The notes under the pieces were generated by a model that made no database searches, was not told where the DNA came from, and saw only the letters and a list, made by a program, of their open reading frames with translations. 64,000 nucleotides of DNA from Topomyia yanbarensis (lineage: Eukaryota; Arthropoda; Insecta; Diptera; Culicidae), in assembly GCF_030247195.1 (NCBI RefSeq), contig NC_080670.1:94182711-94246710 (forward strand). The letters are read 5' to 3'. Every line of letters starts with the position of its first letter. Position 1 is the stretch's first letter. Made by a program: the position numbers and the translations under genes. Below are positions 31,554-44,108 of the stretch, piece by piece.

Positions 31554-34207
31554 GCCGTATTTAATTTGTATTTGATCACACTCTGCATAATCACGAACAA
31601 AGGAGTGCGATATAGTTGCTTCGACCATTCATAAAAATAAAACAAATTTTCTGGAAAATCATTTGGCATCCCTGCACTAACACAAATATTTCATGTGTTT
31701 GCACTCTTGAAAATTCATGAAGTGCAAATAGCACAATTTTTTTTCGCATGGCGATTTGACTATATTTGACAAACAGTGTGGTGATCCATCAAACTTGTTT
31801 TATTATGTTTGTCAAACAATATTAGGCGTAACGTCCGGTAATGCATCAATGTAAATATTTGATAAAAAAGTTTGTTAAACAGTTGATCTCGTGTACTGGC
31901 CTTGTCAAATTTGTTTGTCAAACACGTTTATTTGATTAAATGTTGCTTCATCAAATATTTCACGTTATGACAAACAGTGTACTGGTAGCTTTAGGTTTAC
32001 CTGGATCTCATTTGACTGGTGTTCACTGGGTAAATTGAAAGCGGATCTATTCATTTGAGAGGATCAAACGAAGAAGGTTGAATATGAACTGCGACTCATT
32101 TGAAAGCGACGGTGAGTGAAGAGCCATGAACCGAGCTTCAGATCAACAGCAACTGATGCGTTAAATGAATATGAATGCTACCGTAGACGACTGATTGACT
32201 GCGTTCATTCAGTTTCGATTGAATGAAATGAAATTTGACTGCACTGCCTAGAACGTTACACTTACTTTTTCTACTTTAGAACGTTGCATTGGGGTACAAA
32301 AGTACCCCACACGTTTGACCGTAATTTTTCCAGGTAAAAATTCAAACAAAAGAAATGTATATCATTTGCTTCGTTTTTCTATTGCAAAAACAGCTGTGTG
32401 GGTGAAAGTACGGAATTTATTGAATTATTGATACGTAGGGATCCTGAGGGAAAGACGGGCAGGGTGGGTAAGGCGGACACATGGTTATCTTTGGTATATA
32501 ACTTGTGTAATTCAAATGAATTGTTTGTGTACCCCTTAATTATACATAACCTTGAATTATGAAATACTTAGTAGGCTTTGAATACTGTTAGATATGTACA
32601 ATTTAAGCAAGCATTGATAATCAGTAGTGCATCTTCGTGCGGATGTAATTTTCAAGACATTGATTAGGTTTATTGTGAAAAACATCATTCTTTTCGCGGA
32701 TTTTTTCCCTTATTTCGATAATGTAACTCTTACGTGACATCTTCGTTGAAAATAACAGGTAGATTGATGTATGAGTGAGAAGGTGCAACCGTTTAAAAAC
32801 ATGTGTACTGGTGGAGCAAAATGGACAGTCTTGATTAATTCGATTGATACATCCTTGTAGGAATCCCGAGCAGAGTCTGACAACAAATTGAAAACTAAAC
32901 TTGATGTTCTGATGTTCGGCAAATGATTACTCAAGTTGTTGTCGTTTTGGTCGTTTTAACGGTTAAAAGATCAAAATCGAGAGCAGCAAAATTGACCTAT
33001 AGCATAAGCATAAGCATAAGAGATCGCCCGTAGTTGCTACTCCGTTATTGACCAGAACCAAATTAGGTTGCAAAATGTTCATTGGAACAACATGCTTGGG
33101 AATAACATGATGAGCCACATTGTACAATCTATTCTGATCCCTGCATGCTGATCAATAGCGACGCCGGCCACGTCCGAATGCAGATCTTCTGGGAAAGGAA
33201 GGAATGTTAGTCCGATACATGTTGCTACTAGAGACCGAGTAATCCTCTGCATCTCCACATGTATCACGGGATGGGGAGAGTTGTTAGTAAGTGTGCCAAT
33301 AGCGTTATCATGTAATAATTGCTCTGGGCAGCCGGCTGCCGAGAATTTGGGAAGTTTATCATTTGTTGTATTAATACGATTAGCAAAATAAGCACCTTGA
33401 ACTCCGGATAGCCGGCTATAAGGAGCACTGCTTATATTTTTTAATAATATTCAATCACACAACGAATTTTTTCGTGGTTTCTATCGTGTCGGTGCTGATT
33501 TTACCCGGCGATCGTTTGAATAAAATGAGGAATCTTATACAGAAGGTTCATCAGAATCTTCCACAGGTATCGCGGAGTTGGTGGTTTGGAAGGGAATAGG
33601 GTCTAGGATTCGCTCCAAGCAAGCGATGCGACCTGTATAGCATAGTTTATTAGGTAGTAGTTCAGTTAGTTTTCGAGAACACGATCGCTCGAAAAATAAG
33701 ATCTACCGAGAGTATCCTATGCTTTCTAAACAAAAGCAATTTCACATCCACACAGCCGATCGTGGGAGTATTGCCTAGAAAAGCTAATCTTATCTGTGTA
33801 ATGGGCCGGATCACTATTTATTGCGACATTATTTAGACTAATTTCGCTATTCCTTCTCTACGATATATTTTTTGGTTTACAAACTACCGAGTGATAAAAC
33901 GTTATAGAGACAGAGAGTTATGATAGCTCTAGATGTTATAAATCAACGAAAGGATTTCCTATTTCTAATATCGGATTGTTTGTGAAATACACGTATACGA
34001 AGGATTATATCGAACATTGAAGGGAAATACAGAGGATCGTTAACCTGATGCACGGGCTTGTTACCAATAACGGAACTTGAAATTAGATTCATTAAAACAG
34101 ACGCGGCGAATTTTCAGTACGTATTGACCCGCGATCATCGATACTAGTCAAATTAAAGTCTTATTGGCGCTGATTTCCGAACAACTTTTACGGTATTGTT
34201 TTCTCGG
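31554..34207. other. AT-rich noncoding DNA
   Basis: No gene recognised. There are repeated TTTGTCAAA motifs at about 31760-31975, a perfect short palindrome GGGGTACAAAAGTACCCC near 32291, and a (GCATAA)n-type tract at 33003-33020 followed by GATCGCCCGTAGTTGC; an inverted relative of the latter lies at about 40449-40493. The last looks like the 3' end of a retroposon with a hexanucleotide tail. Confidence 0.4.
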
Positions 34208-34381
34208 CTATATCGCATACTCTGATTCTGCTACTATCGGCAGAAGGCTGATAGCTCCCAGTCGTCGCCGGTCTAAGGACCAAATGTCATCAATAGACTT
34301 AGACTCGCGTGGAGGCATGCGATAGAATAGAAAACTAAGCAATGAAAATGACAGCAAAACACTTATTCTTCGTGCTGACAT
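34208..34381 (-). CDS. Small ORF, possible secreted peptide, unassigned
   Basis: A 57-codon frame from ATG 34379-34381 (MSARRISVLLSFSLLSFLFY) to the stop at 34208. The N-terminus has two basic residues and then a hydrophobic run, like a signal peptide; dibasic and tribasic sites (DRRRL) follow, as in a peptide precursor. I do not recognise the family. The frame is also open upstream of this ATG, no splice sites support it, and chance cannot be excluded in this AT-rich setting. Confidence 0.2.
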   Translation of the reverse strand: MSARRISVLLSFSLLSFLFYRMPPRESKSIDDIWSLDRRRLGAISLLPIVAESEYAI

Positions 34382-35197
34382 TACTGAAGGTAATTGCCAA
34401 CCGGTCCCCGATCCCTCTCGCGAATTGTCAATGCTCAAACCTTATACATGATTGAAGTCATCATTCCACTCAAATAAGGCCATGTGTTTTCCCAAAGCAC
34501 ATTGAATGCTCTGTGAATCAGTTCCCCCGTTGGTAAAACAAACCCTAAAGAAACATAAAAATTAGTTTGCTCAGTCCAAAGAAAAGTTTGCCGACCGGCA
34601 GATACGTGTTCCCTTACAGCGCCATCACATCAACGAACACCCAAAATTTACATGCGACAAAATATCTGCAATCCCGAATATAAAAGACTCAAAACCTCTA
34701 CTCATTTGCAATAAAATAATACAGTAAAAAAAAACACAGCGGAATATCCAAGGCGTAGCACCGCCGATGAAACCCTCAATAAAAAAGGTGACAAGGGACG
34801 CGGACGAAATTAGCTGAGCACCGACCGGCTGGTTTGCCACCTATTTTTCGGGCGAAGAATTTTGGGCGACACCTGGTAGTCGCTAGTCGCTGGTGAAACG
34901 CAAATTATTTGAATGTCAATTTTTCTTATTGCCATATTTTTTCACTTTTCGGATCGAATTTTTTTCCGAAAAACCATTTTTCACCATTCCCACAATGTAC
35001 ACTGTGTTTCTAGATGATTTCTGTACACTTTCATTGTCCTTGCATCGAGAATCGACGGCCCGTAATGCGGGGAAAAGATATTTTTCATTTGCCGGAATTC
35101 AATTTTCACAAACTGTCACCACTCGCGTCTGTCGAAAATATGCCGAAAAATGCTTTTATAAACCACTTCACTCTGTATAATTGTTAAATTGTACCGT
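34382..35197. other. Noncoding DNA
   Basis: No gene recognised. Short frames on both strands lack domains and start codons. Confidence 0.4.
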
Positions 35198-35199
35198 TA

Positions 35200-36331
35200 C
35201 CCGATCAGAAATCAACATCAAAATTATATCAAAATAAGATATTATATCATGGAAAAATATATATCTCTGTTTGCTATAAAATATAGCTGGATAGTTGTTA
35301 AAATATCAAGTTATTATACCAAGAAAATGCATCGGTTATATCTTATTATATCTCAGTCTATTTTGATATAAAGTCTTTTTGTTGAGTCTTTGTTTGATAT
35401 AATAATTATATCACACAAACGGATATTTAAGATAGTTTATATCTAATTAAGGGCAGTAAATATATCTGAAAATATCAGAATTGTATCACATAAATCCAAA
35501 TATTTTTTTTCCGTTTTTAAATAATAAATCAAATAATTTCTTGTTAAAAATAATTCTCATTAGTACAATTTGCATTTAATTTCGCTGTGTTACTAATTTG
35601 ATTATTATTATTACCGTCGCAGCTACTTGTTGTAAGTTGTTCTAACTTAGAACTCGCAGTTAGTTCAGCGTACTTTTATAATTTATTAATTTTTTTTTCT
35701 GGGGCGTTCCTGTTTTGCGCTTTACATCCTTAGTATATTCAAAATGCTTATTCCTATTCTTTCGCATGTTCCAGTCTTTTATACTCTTCTTTAATAGCTT
35801 GCCTGCAATTTATATACATTTAGCTTCCATTCCTCTCCAGGGTTTACAGAGTGCTGCTCTTTTGGCTTGTCGTATGCCGAAACCGGTCTAATCAAATCTC
35901 TAAAGCTACTTACTGCTTCGTGGGCCTACAGCGGAACATTTTCTCTGTTGTGTTCTGTAATCAGCGAGTAACTTTACAAATGTACATTCTCTTATAAATT
36001 TACATTCCAACCTATGACAAGACAACACTACCAGTAATGCGATTTGGAGCCAGTACTTGGGAGGATTCATCTCTAATGGCATCATTAGAGCTTCGTAAAA
36101 CTGTCTTGGAAAGATATTATTTTGTTGTTCTTACTATGTTGAAAAGACAATATGGTTGATATAAATATGATATATTATATGATATCATTATTGACAAATC
36201 AAAACATGATATAATTTAATTTTTTTATAATTTGTTCCAAGCGACATATATCAAAATTATATGATCATATGATATAAATATCAAATCGAGCAATAATTTT
36301 GATATATTTTTGATATGGTTTTCTGATCGGG
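35200..36331. mobile_element. AT-rich TIR element flanked by TA
   Basis: A 1132-bp element with inverted ends CCCGATCAGAAA (35200) and TTTTCTGATCGGG (36331) and TA on both sides (35198-35199, 36332-36333), as in Tc1/mariner-type MITEs. Both ends are dense in GATATA and TATATC motifs, which may be subterminal protein-binding repeats. There is no transposase frame. Confidence 0.7.
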
Positions 36332-36333
36332 TA

Positions 36334-38657
36334 TTAACACTTTTGACCCGAAAGCAGCAAAATTGACCTATGACATCAAACAGAAAACTAATTCTGCTAT
36401 CAGTGAGAGTAAATTGAAAGCTCATTGAGATGTTGAAATGTTTTTTTATAACAAAATGTGTATTCACTTTGATGTTTCACAAAAGAAATATAAACATAGA
36501 AAATTCTTCTAAGAAACAATGATATCAAAATGAGATCAAAATTTGATGTCATTTAAAAAATCTTAAACTGATAGCAAAATAAGATTTCAATTTGATGCTA
36601 TTATCACAGAGAACAGACATCCATGATCGAACAAAAATATTTTAGAAACATGTGTAAACATTTGAATTAATATACGAAAAACACTAGCGCCGCCACACCA
36701 ACCTATCCCAACTATCCGTCAAATCGATTCCGGAACCGGTTCGAAATCCTGGATGGATTCAGCATGGAATCTAGCTCAAAGAAAACAACCGATTTCGACT
36801 CTATCGGTTGACGCATTTGAGCTGGAATTCATGCTGGAAGTCCGAATCGGTTCCGGACTAGTTTGACTGGGTAGAGGAATAACCGCTGTCAATTCTGTCG
36901 CACTCAGCCACAAAAAAACATGACGACAGTAGCGCACCTGGTTTAGATATCCAAACTAGCTTCGAAACCGTTAGAGATTTTACACAAGTTGAATGCTGAA
37001 GATGGACGTCTGTTCTCTGTGCAATTATGATTTCTACTTGTTGTAACTTTGATGTTCAACTTTGCTCGGGATATCTCCCTTATAAAAACGAAAACCTAAT
37101 ATCTCAAACGTGTAAAACCGTCTAACTAGCCTGCAGTAGACTGCAAGATGTCCGTTAATACGACCGTGGCTGAATACGCAATTCCTAGAACCTAGAAAAG
37201 GTTGACGACTGCGTCTAGGTCCCATACTCGGGCTGTATGCCATCGAGCAACTGATGTTATCAATAGCACTTTTAATATATATCTTTCCCGTTTCGAATAT
37301 TGTGATCATTGAATGTGATAATACAGCTCTCTTTATGACAATGGCAACGATATTAGAATATACATCATATGCTTCCTCTCTAAATTGGACTCTAAAACGT
37401 AAATTTTCGCCGCGAATTGAACAGGAGAACCACAATCTATTCAAAAACATCGATTAGAAAACATTTGTGATATTTTACTTTGTGATAATCATATCCTTAA
37501 CATGTCCGTCTTATCCCCATCATATGTCCGTTTCACCAGTAGTCTAAAAAAGGGCAGATATGTGTTCGTTTTCTATTTCTTTTAAAAAAATTATTTCTTG
37601 CAAAATTCAAAACTTTTTGAGCGACTTAGTGGAATGACACAACTAATCGTGTTAAGGCAGATGTCTTTCTTTAATTCCACTATAGAAATAATAATGAAAA
37701 ATTGTTGCTTTTCACTAAATTCACGGTTTTCTAAATCAGATACTAGTATTTCAACTTTTACTTATAGTCTTCTTCAGTGTTCACTGATTGATATTGACTG
37801 ACATTAAACGGAAGACATCTGTCTTAACAGGGTTAGTAAAAAATACTTATGGATTTTTGTAACACAATCCCTATGTATACTCGAAAACCAATATATGGAA
37901 CGACAATATAGAGTATTACATGTTGACGAAAACATGTATTTTGTATGTTATATTTGAGTATATCCTTAAGGTGGTCTGGTCGCGGTTTCATAAAATCGGT
38001 GTCGGTGTCGGTGTGTCGGTGAGAAAGGAAAGGAAAAGTTGACGGACAAATCAATCGGCGAGCTAAAAAATTTTATGGGCTGACGATTCGGAGAAGCTCA
38101 AATTCTGTACAACATATGCGAAATGCACTCTGAGTTTCCTTCGAAAACTGTTCGTCATCGAACGAAAATCCCCAACACTCAAAGCGTTCACCCGGCGAGG
38201 ACAGTTGGTGCAAGTGGCGTCAGGCTGAAGAAAAAAGAACTTCAGAAACTTTCGAGCATGTCAGGATCTACGAAAGTCTATCATCTGATGATTTATTAGA
38301 AAGGTCCTTAGGAGCTCACACCCAAAACATCAATGAGTCTCTGAATAGTGGAATCTGTGCCTTAGCGTCAAAACACATGCACAAATTCTGGCAGGCAGGT
38401 TGCGACTTATTTGGCAGTCAGTATCTTCAACCAAGAATTTTCATCGTTATTACAAGCTGTAGAGGTGACAGCAATTACCTTGGGGACTGAAGCTGAAAGA
38501 AGATGTGCTACTCGACACGACGGTGAACGTATCACTCGCTCTGAACGCAAAGTGGGTGTCGCGGCAAAACAGGCCCTAAATCAACAGAGGGGAGCAAAAT
38601 GTTGACAACCAAGAACATTTTCATGATGAAGGTGAAGTTCACCTACAATAGTAGCGT
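36334..38657. other. Noncoding DNA with one MITE
   Basis: No gene recognised. It holds the hairpin MITE at 36715-36871. Near 37990-38030 there is a short (GGTGTC)n tract. Frames such as 37034-37450 have no domain. Confidence 0.4.
36715..36871. mobile_element. Hairpin MITE, second copy
   Basis: A 157-bp near-palindrome related to 13641-13807: TCCGTCAAAT at the left, GTTTGACTGGG at the right, and the shared CCGGAACCGGTTCG segment. TA flanks both sides (36713-36714, 36872-36873). Confidence 0.65.
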
Positions 38658-39061
38658 GAAAACGATTGAGACAACGAGAGTGCGACCGTCAATTCAATGA
38701 GATAAGACAAAGTACGGTGTATAACTCGATTGTAGTACCTTACTAATTAATCCTCTACACCAGGGCCGTAGAGACAACGAGAGTGCGACCGTCAATTCAA
38801 TAAGATAAGACAAAGTACGGTGTATAACTCGATTGTAGTACCTTACTAATTAATCTGGTGTAGCAGATTAATTAGTAAGGTACTACAATCGAGTTATACA
38901 CCGTACTTTGTCTCTCTTTGAATTGACGGTCGCACTCTCGTTGTCTCTACGGCCCTGGTGTAGCAGATTAATTAGTAAGGTACTACAATCGAGTTATACA
39001 CTGTACTTTGTCTTATCTCATTGAATTGACGGTCGCACTCTCATTGTATCAATCGTTTTTC
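38658..39061. repeat. Foldback of four ~100-bp units (two direct, two inverted)
   Basis: The left arm (38658-38856) and right arm (38865-39061) are near-perfect inverted repeats with an 8-nt loop, GGTGTAGC. Each arm is made of two direct copies of a unit that begins GAGACAACGAGAGTGCGACC and ends TTACTAATTAATC, joined by CTACACCAGGGCCGTA. Outer ends are GAAAACGATTGA and its inverse TCAATCGTTTTTC. Confidence 0.9.
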
Positions 39062-39271
39062 CTCCTCCCATCGCATGTTCCGAATGAACTGCTCTTCCCG
39101 TAATATTTGCACTTCGTGGTCCAGCTGTACTATTTTGTGCTTGCATCTGGAATTAGAGTCTAAAAATGTTGTTTCCGCATTTCTCGGCATCTTAAGATTT
39201 TTGAAGTTTGTTGGGACGACTTGAACATTAGAAGAACAACAGCTTTTGACAGCAGTATGAAACAGCTTCAA
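39041..39271 (-). pseudogene. C-terminal coiled-coil-like ORF fragment
   Basis: A minus-strand open frame whose C-terminal half is charged and helical (HKIVQLDHEVQILREEQF, then RWEEEKR). Such tails occur in Myb/SANT-like or MADF-type DNA-binding proteins associated with transposons; I cannot assign it. It has no convincing start. Its last codons lie inside the foldback arm, and the matching bases recur at the other foldback end, so part of this coding end was duplicated when the palindrome formed. Confidence 0.3.
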
Positions 39272-39340
39272 AACTAATATTTTTATTACTTCACTAATAA
39301 TTCAGTTAATATAATTAAATAAATGCTTACATCTTAATGA

Positions 39341-39545
39341 GACGGCGCCGGTGGTTGAGTGGTAAGCGTTACCGCAGCTCATTCCAATTGCCTGGGTTCA
39401 ATTCCAGCCGAGGTCATTGCGATTTTTCTGAGGTGAAAAAATCTGTGGTCACGTCTTCCTTCGGAAGGGAAGAAAAGCCGTTGGTCCCCGGTCTATGAGT
39501 TTGGTGTCACCTCTCTGGCGTCGGTAAAGAAGCGGATTGTATCGA
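39341..39545 (+). mobile_element. tRNA-derived SINE
   Basis: The A-box-like TGGTTGAGTGGTAAGCG (about 39352) and the B box GGTTCAATTCC (39395-39405) mark a polymerase III promoter. A tRNA-unrelated body to about 39541 follows (GGCGTCGGTAAAGAAGC). It has no tRNA cloverleaf 3' end, so it is a SINE, different from the one at 8629. Confidence 0.8.
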
Positions 39546-39905
39546 AAAATCCGCCGTATTTGTTTGAAAAACTTAGACCGTTTCAAAGTACTCGTGTTAG
39601 AAATTTCATTATTCCAGCCCATTCAACAGCGCAATACGCGAGTTCTTTCTTCGTGCGAGGTGTTTATCTGTGGAATTCTTTGCCATTTTTAATGAAAGAT
39701 GAAAAATCAGTGTTTAAGTTTAAGAAGCAATGTAAAGAGTATTTCAATTAGGTAGTTAGAAAATTTAGTATAAGATGTTCCTTTCGACGATTGAATCACA
39801 CTCAAATTTACCGGTAAATGGCTTTGTAGCAATAAAAAGACAATAGTCTTACGCTGCTTGATATGATAATAATAAATAAATAATAATAAATAAATAAATA
39901 AAGAA
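39546..39905 (+). mobile_element. LINE 3' fragment, ORF2 C-terminus and TAAA tail
   Basis: The short frame ending TAG at 39749-39751 contains YASSFFVRGVYLWNSLP, a motif typical of the C-terminus of Jockey/CR1-type LINE reverse transcriptases. A 3' UTR and a (TAAA)n/(TAA)n tail at about 39866-39905 follow. It is a severely 5'-truncated copy and is unrelated to the R1-type LINEs of the window. Confidence 0.75.
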
Positions 39906-40068
39906 GAAGTAGATCCAACTTCTATACTCTTACTAACAAAAATATTCTCCTGTGACACTTGTGGAGTGCGCAGTAGTATATACGGCATCTAGCAAAAGCA
40001 AGTATCGGACTAACCATTCCTTTCCTTTCCTTCCGTTCTGGCCTGGCCGGCGCCAGTATTGAACAATA

Positions 40069-40346
40069 CAGTCGTGATTCGCTGGTTGGGCCACACCTCT
40101 GTCCAACTAACGAATTTGATTCGTTAGTTGGACCGACTGACAGATGTCAAACACTCTCCAAAGGAGACGTTAGTAGTGTAATTGCATCTATTCACATCTC
40201 TAATAATAGTCAGATTGATTGTCAAAGTAAATTTGACATAATATTTTAACATTCAGATGCTTTTTAGTTGGACAATGGACCAACTAGCGGAGGTCCAACT
40301 AAAAAGCGGTCCAATTAAAAAATGTCCAACCAGCGAATCTCGACTG
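40069..40346. mobile_element. MITE with CAGTCGTGATTCGC ends, TA duplication
   Basis: A 278-bp element with TA on both sides (40067-40068, 40347-40348). The left end CAGTCGTGATTCGCTGG is inverted at the right end CCAGCGAATCTCGACTG. There are many internal GTTGGAC/GTCCAAC motifs. A second copy is at 43487-43923. The TA flanks suggest Tc1/mariner mobilisation. Confidence 0.85.
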
Positions 40347-40704
40347 TAAACACTTTAGGATTACAAGGAGCTACACATTGAAAGATGTTTCGCTACTCCC
40401 AAGCATAATTATCTACTTATTTTCTGTTCAACTTCAGCTAGTCCAGATCGATAACGGAGTAGCAGCCAGGGGTGGTCGCACAAGCTCATGCTCAATAAAT
40501 GCTTACATCTTAGTGTTTTAAATTTCTATGTTCCTTCTTCGATGCAACGATACGCTTTTCATAACAACGTTTAGTTCACTACACGTTTTTGCTATGCATC
40601 TCCGATGTGACAGATACGATCTGAAATTGACACTTTTGAATGAGCGAGGGAGTGGACACTAGTTTCACCGATGTGACATTACACACAGTGGGTACCATAA
40701 CAAG

Positions 40705-41074
40705 GGCCAATAAGCATGCTGTCAAAATTCATTTTTTCAATTCCGGACTAACCGTAATTCACCGAAAATGGATGTTAACATTTTATGAAAGAGAAAAGTT
40801 TTCTCTTTCGTCTGTTGCTGTAATTTAAAATCGGCGAGTAATGGTTTGCATTTTATATCAAAGCAGGGGGTATCACTCCTGTCATCCGATATGGAGATAT
40901 ACAGACTTTGACAGTAGTCAACATATGATGGGCCTAGCCGCATCTAGGCCCATGTCACCCGTGCAATAGCATTGGGTTGTTTTGATTTTAGCAAAGGCAG
41001 ATGTTGGATAGGACAAAACGGTTGCCTAGCAGGGGGCTGTGTCAAAGTGAATTTTGACAGTATGCTTATTGGCC
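40705..41074. mobile_element. MITE with GGCCAATAAGCAT ends
   Basis: The left end GGCCAATAAGCATGCTGTC is inverted at the right end GACAGTATGCTTATTGGCC, a span of about 370 bp. No ORF is supported, and target duplication is unclear. It lies just upstream of the Ubc7 exons, probably in an intron. Confidence 0.6.
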
Positions 41075-41226
41075 ATTCTCAAAAAACACGGGAGAATTTA
41101 ACTGTCGAACTGTCAAATTTAACCATGCTATAGAACAGGGTTATTTTGCAAATAACTTTCGAAGTGTAGGATTTTAACTAATAAATTGAAATTCTTTGAT
41201 TGTTTATTTCTCATTCAATGTTCTAG

Positions 41227-42175
<949 letters not shown>

Positions 42176-42181
42176 AATAAA
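42176..42181 (+). terminator. Polyadenylation signal of Ubc7
   Basis: AATAAA follows the TAA stop directly, which would give a very short 3' UTR. The following T-rich stretch (42184-42192) may be the downstream element. Use of this site is inference. Confidence 0.5.
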
Positions 42182-43486
42182 CAGATTTTTTTTTCTTCAT
42201 CTTGAGGAAAACAGAGTGACGGGGACACAGTGGTCAGAAACTGATTATTATTCTCAGGCCTTCAGAAGGTGATTTAATATCAGGCGTTCACGTGGTGATA
42301 TCAAGTAGCTCCAAACTCTGCGCTTCTTCCCTGTGTGTATGACTTTTTTTTAATAATAAGGTTTAAAATGCTTCAAAATTGCATTGTATGTTGGCACTGT
42401 GAGGGACTCACTTTTGTGCTAGCTACTAAAAAAACTACTTACTATTGTTCCGCCCTTTTCCCCTACGGAACGGTATTATTATTATTTGGGGGGGGGGGGG
42501 GGGAAGCTCAATGTGCTTCCATCGCACCACTTGGTTTGCTCACTAGATCTCAGTAGATAACTTGAAACCTCGCTTGATCCATTAAAAACAACTCGACCTT
42601 TGAGCCATTTAGCTTCAGATTTCATCTTGATGTCCGTAATTTGCACCTCCATTAACGTTGTTTAGATCCTCTGCGCACTTGAGCCATTTCGCGTTTTCGT
42701 GACCCATTCAACCATTCTCGTCTTCATAAGCCCTTTAGCTCCTGATTCCTTAGGCACATGGGCGCCTCGACGATTCACAACCGGTACATTGACGCGGACT
42801 TCTCGAGATAGTCCCCGGCGGTGAATCTAGTCTACTCCATGGCGACCGGTAAGGTGTACTTATTCGGACTGTCAACTCTGGTTGTTAGCTCGTCCCCAAT
42901 AGGACTGCCTATTCTCTACTGTCGCTTTATAATAGGCGTGTTTCGAAATTCAACATTGCTCAACAATTGGTCATCGATGACCAAATTGTTGAGTTAAACA
43001 TGGCCGCCGCGAATTTTTTCGATGAGCAATAGAAAGAGTTTTGCTCTATTGTGATACAAAACTTCGGACGCAACATTTCACGTTGGACAGCTGTGACACC
43101 CATTTCCCTATCGCTGCTGAGCGGCAAAGAGAAACTAAAATTAGCTGGTACCAGTGATACCACATTTCATATTATTTACCGGGAGTAAAAAAATCTTTTC
43201 CATTCACACTATTTTTTCAGAAAATTTGTACCGAAATTTACAGTTAATGCAAACGTTTTACTAGTTGAATAATATTTGGTTAATTTGGTCGTTTTATACA
43301 TCAGTCTTTCCATTATTTTTCCGTCAAATGAAGAACACTGAGTTCTTAGTGCAAAAACCCTTTGTTCTATTGTTAAGGTTTCAATCATAAGTTCATTCGC
43401 CTAGTAAATCATTTGTTTGGAGTAGTAAATTTACAAGATATTACACACCAAAGAAAAACAGTTTTTGTAAATTTATATATTCTATT
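42182..43486. other. Noncoding DNA downstream of Ubc7
   Basis: No gene recognised. A G16 run stands at 42488-42503. A palindrome around CTCAACAATTGGTCATCGATGACC lies at about 42958-42993, shown here only in part. The region 42540-42930 is relatively GC-balanced and may be an old repeat. Confidence 0.4.
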
Positions 43487-43923
43487 CAGTCGGGAGTCGG
43501 TTGGGCCACAGCCTATGTCCAACTAACAAATTTAATTCGCTAGTTCCCGATCAAACCATTCGGAATTTGATTCGGAATCCTGAATGGAACCAGTATGGAT
43601 TCCAGCTCAAATGCAACAACCGATTCTGAAACCGATTGAGTCGGAATCGGTTGTTGCATTTGAGTTGGAATCCATACTGACTTCATTCTGAAATCCGAAC
43701 CGGTTCCGGAATGAGTTTAACTGGGTTGGACCGACTGACAAATGTCAATAACACTCCAAAGAAGACTTTAGTAATATAAAAGATTGTTAGATAGATTGTC
43801 AAAGTCAATTTGACATGAGATTTTGATGTTCATATGCTTTTTAGTTGGACAATGGTCCAACTAGCGGAGGTCCAACTAAAAAGCGGTCCAGTTTAAAAGT
43901 GTCCAACCAGCGAATCACAATTG
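43487..43923. mobile_element. Second copy of the CAGTCG-ended MITE, invaded
   Basis: It matches 40069-40346 over its length (CAGTCGGGAGTCGGTTGG at the left, GTCCAACCAGCGAATC at the right) but carries the hairpin MITE at 43546-43725 inside. The left flank is TT rather than TA, presumably diverged; the right flank is TA. Confidence 0.75.
43546..43725. mobile_element. Hairpin MITE, third copy, inserted in a MITE
   Basis: A 180-bp near-palindrome, CCCGATCAAAC to GTTTAACTGGG. The empty site is known from the sister MITE (TAGTTGGACC at about 40135), so the 2-bp duplication TT (43544-43545 and 43726-43727) can be read directly. The core pair is again CAACAACCGATTC and GAATCGGTTGTTG. Confidence 0.85.
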
Positions 43924-43931
43924 TATACATA

Positions 43932-44108
43932 TGTTAAAACTATAAAGATTTTCTTTAGCGTTCTGAAATAACACACGCGTTGCTGTTGAGTGGTAAACTA
44001 GAAAAGAGAGTGCTGACTTACAGTCAGCTAGTTTTATTGATATTCGTTTCTGAAGGCGCTAACGCACTGCTGCACACTGAAGGTGTACACATTCTTCGGG
44101 TCATAACA
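43932..44108 (-). repeat. gypsy-2 LTR (3' LTR)
   Basis: 177 bp, from TGTTAAAAC to GGGTCATAACA, with the terminal TG...CA typical of LTRs. It directly follows the purine-rich stretch at 44109-44125 on the minus strand. Confidence 0.9.

Larger units (their letters stand above)
39318..40512. repeat. 19-bp direct repeats around a composite insertion
   Basis: AATAAATGCTTACATCTTA occurs at 39318-39336 and 40494-40512. The 1157 bp between them hold a SINE head, a LINE 3' tail, a MITE, and a terminal piece ending CTCATGCTC. This fits a retroposon target duplication around a composite or secondarily invaded insert. Confidence 0.6.

Noticed and set aside
39352..39412. tRNA gene
   Set aside because: Pol III boxes only; no acceptor stem is evident and a SINE body follows.
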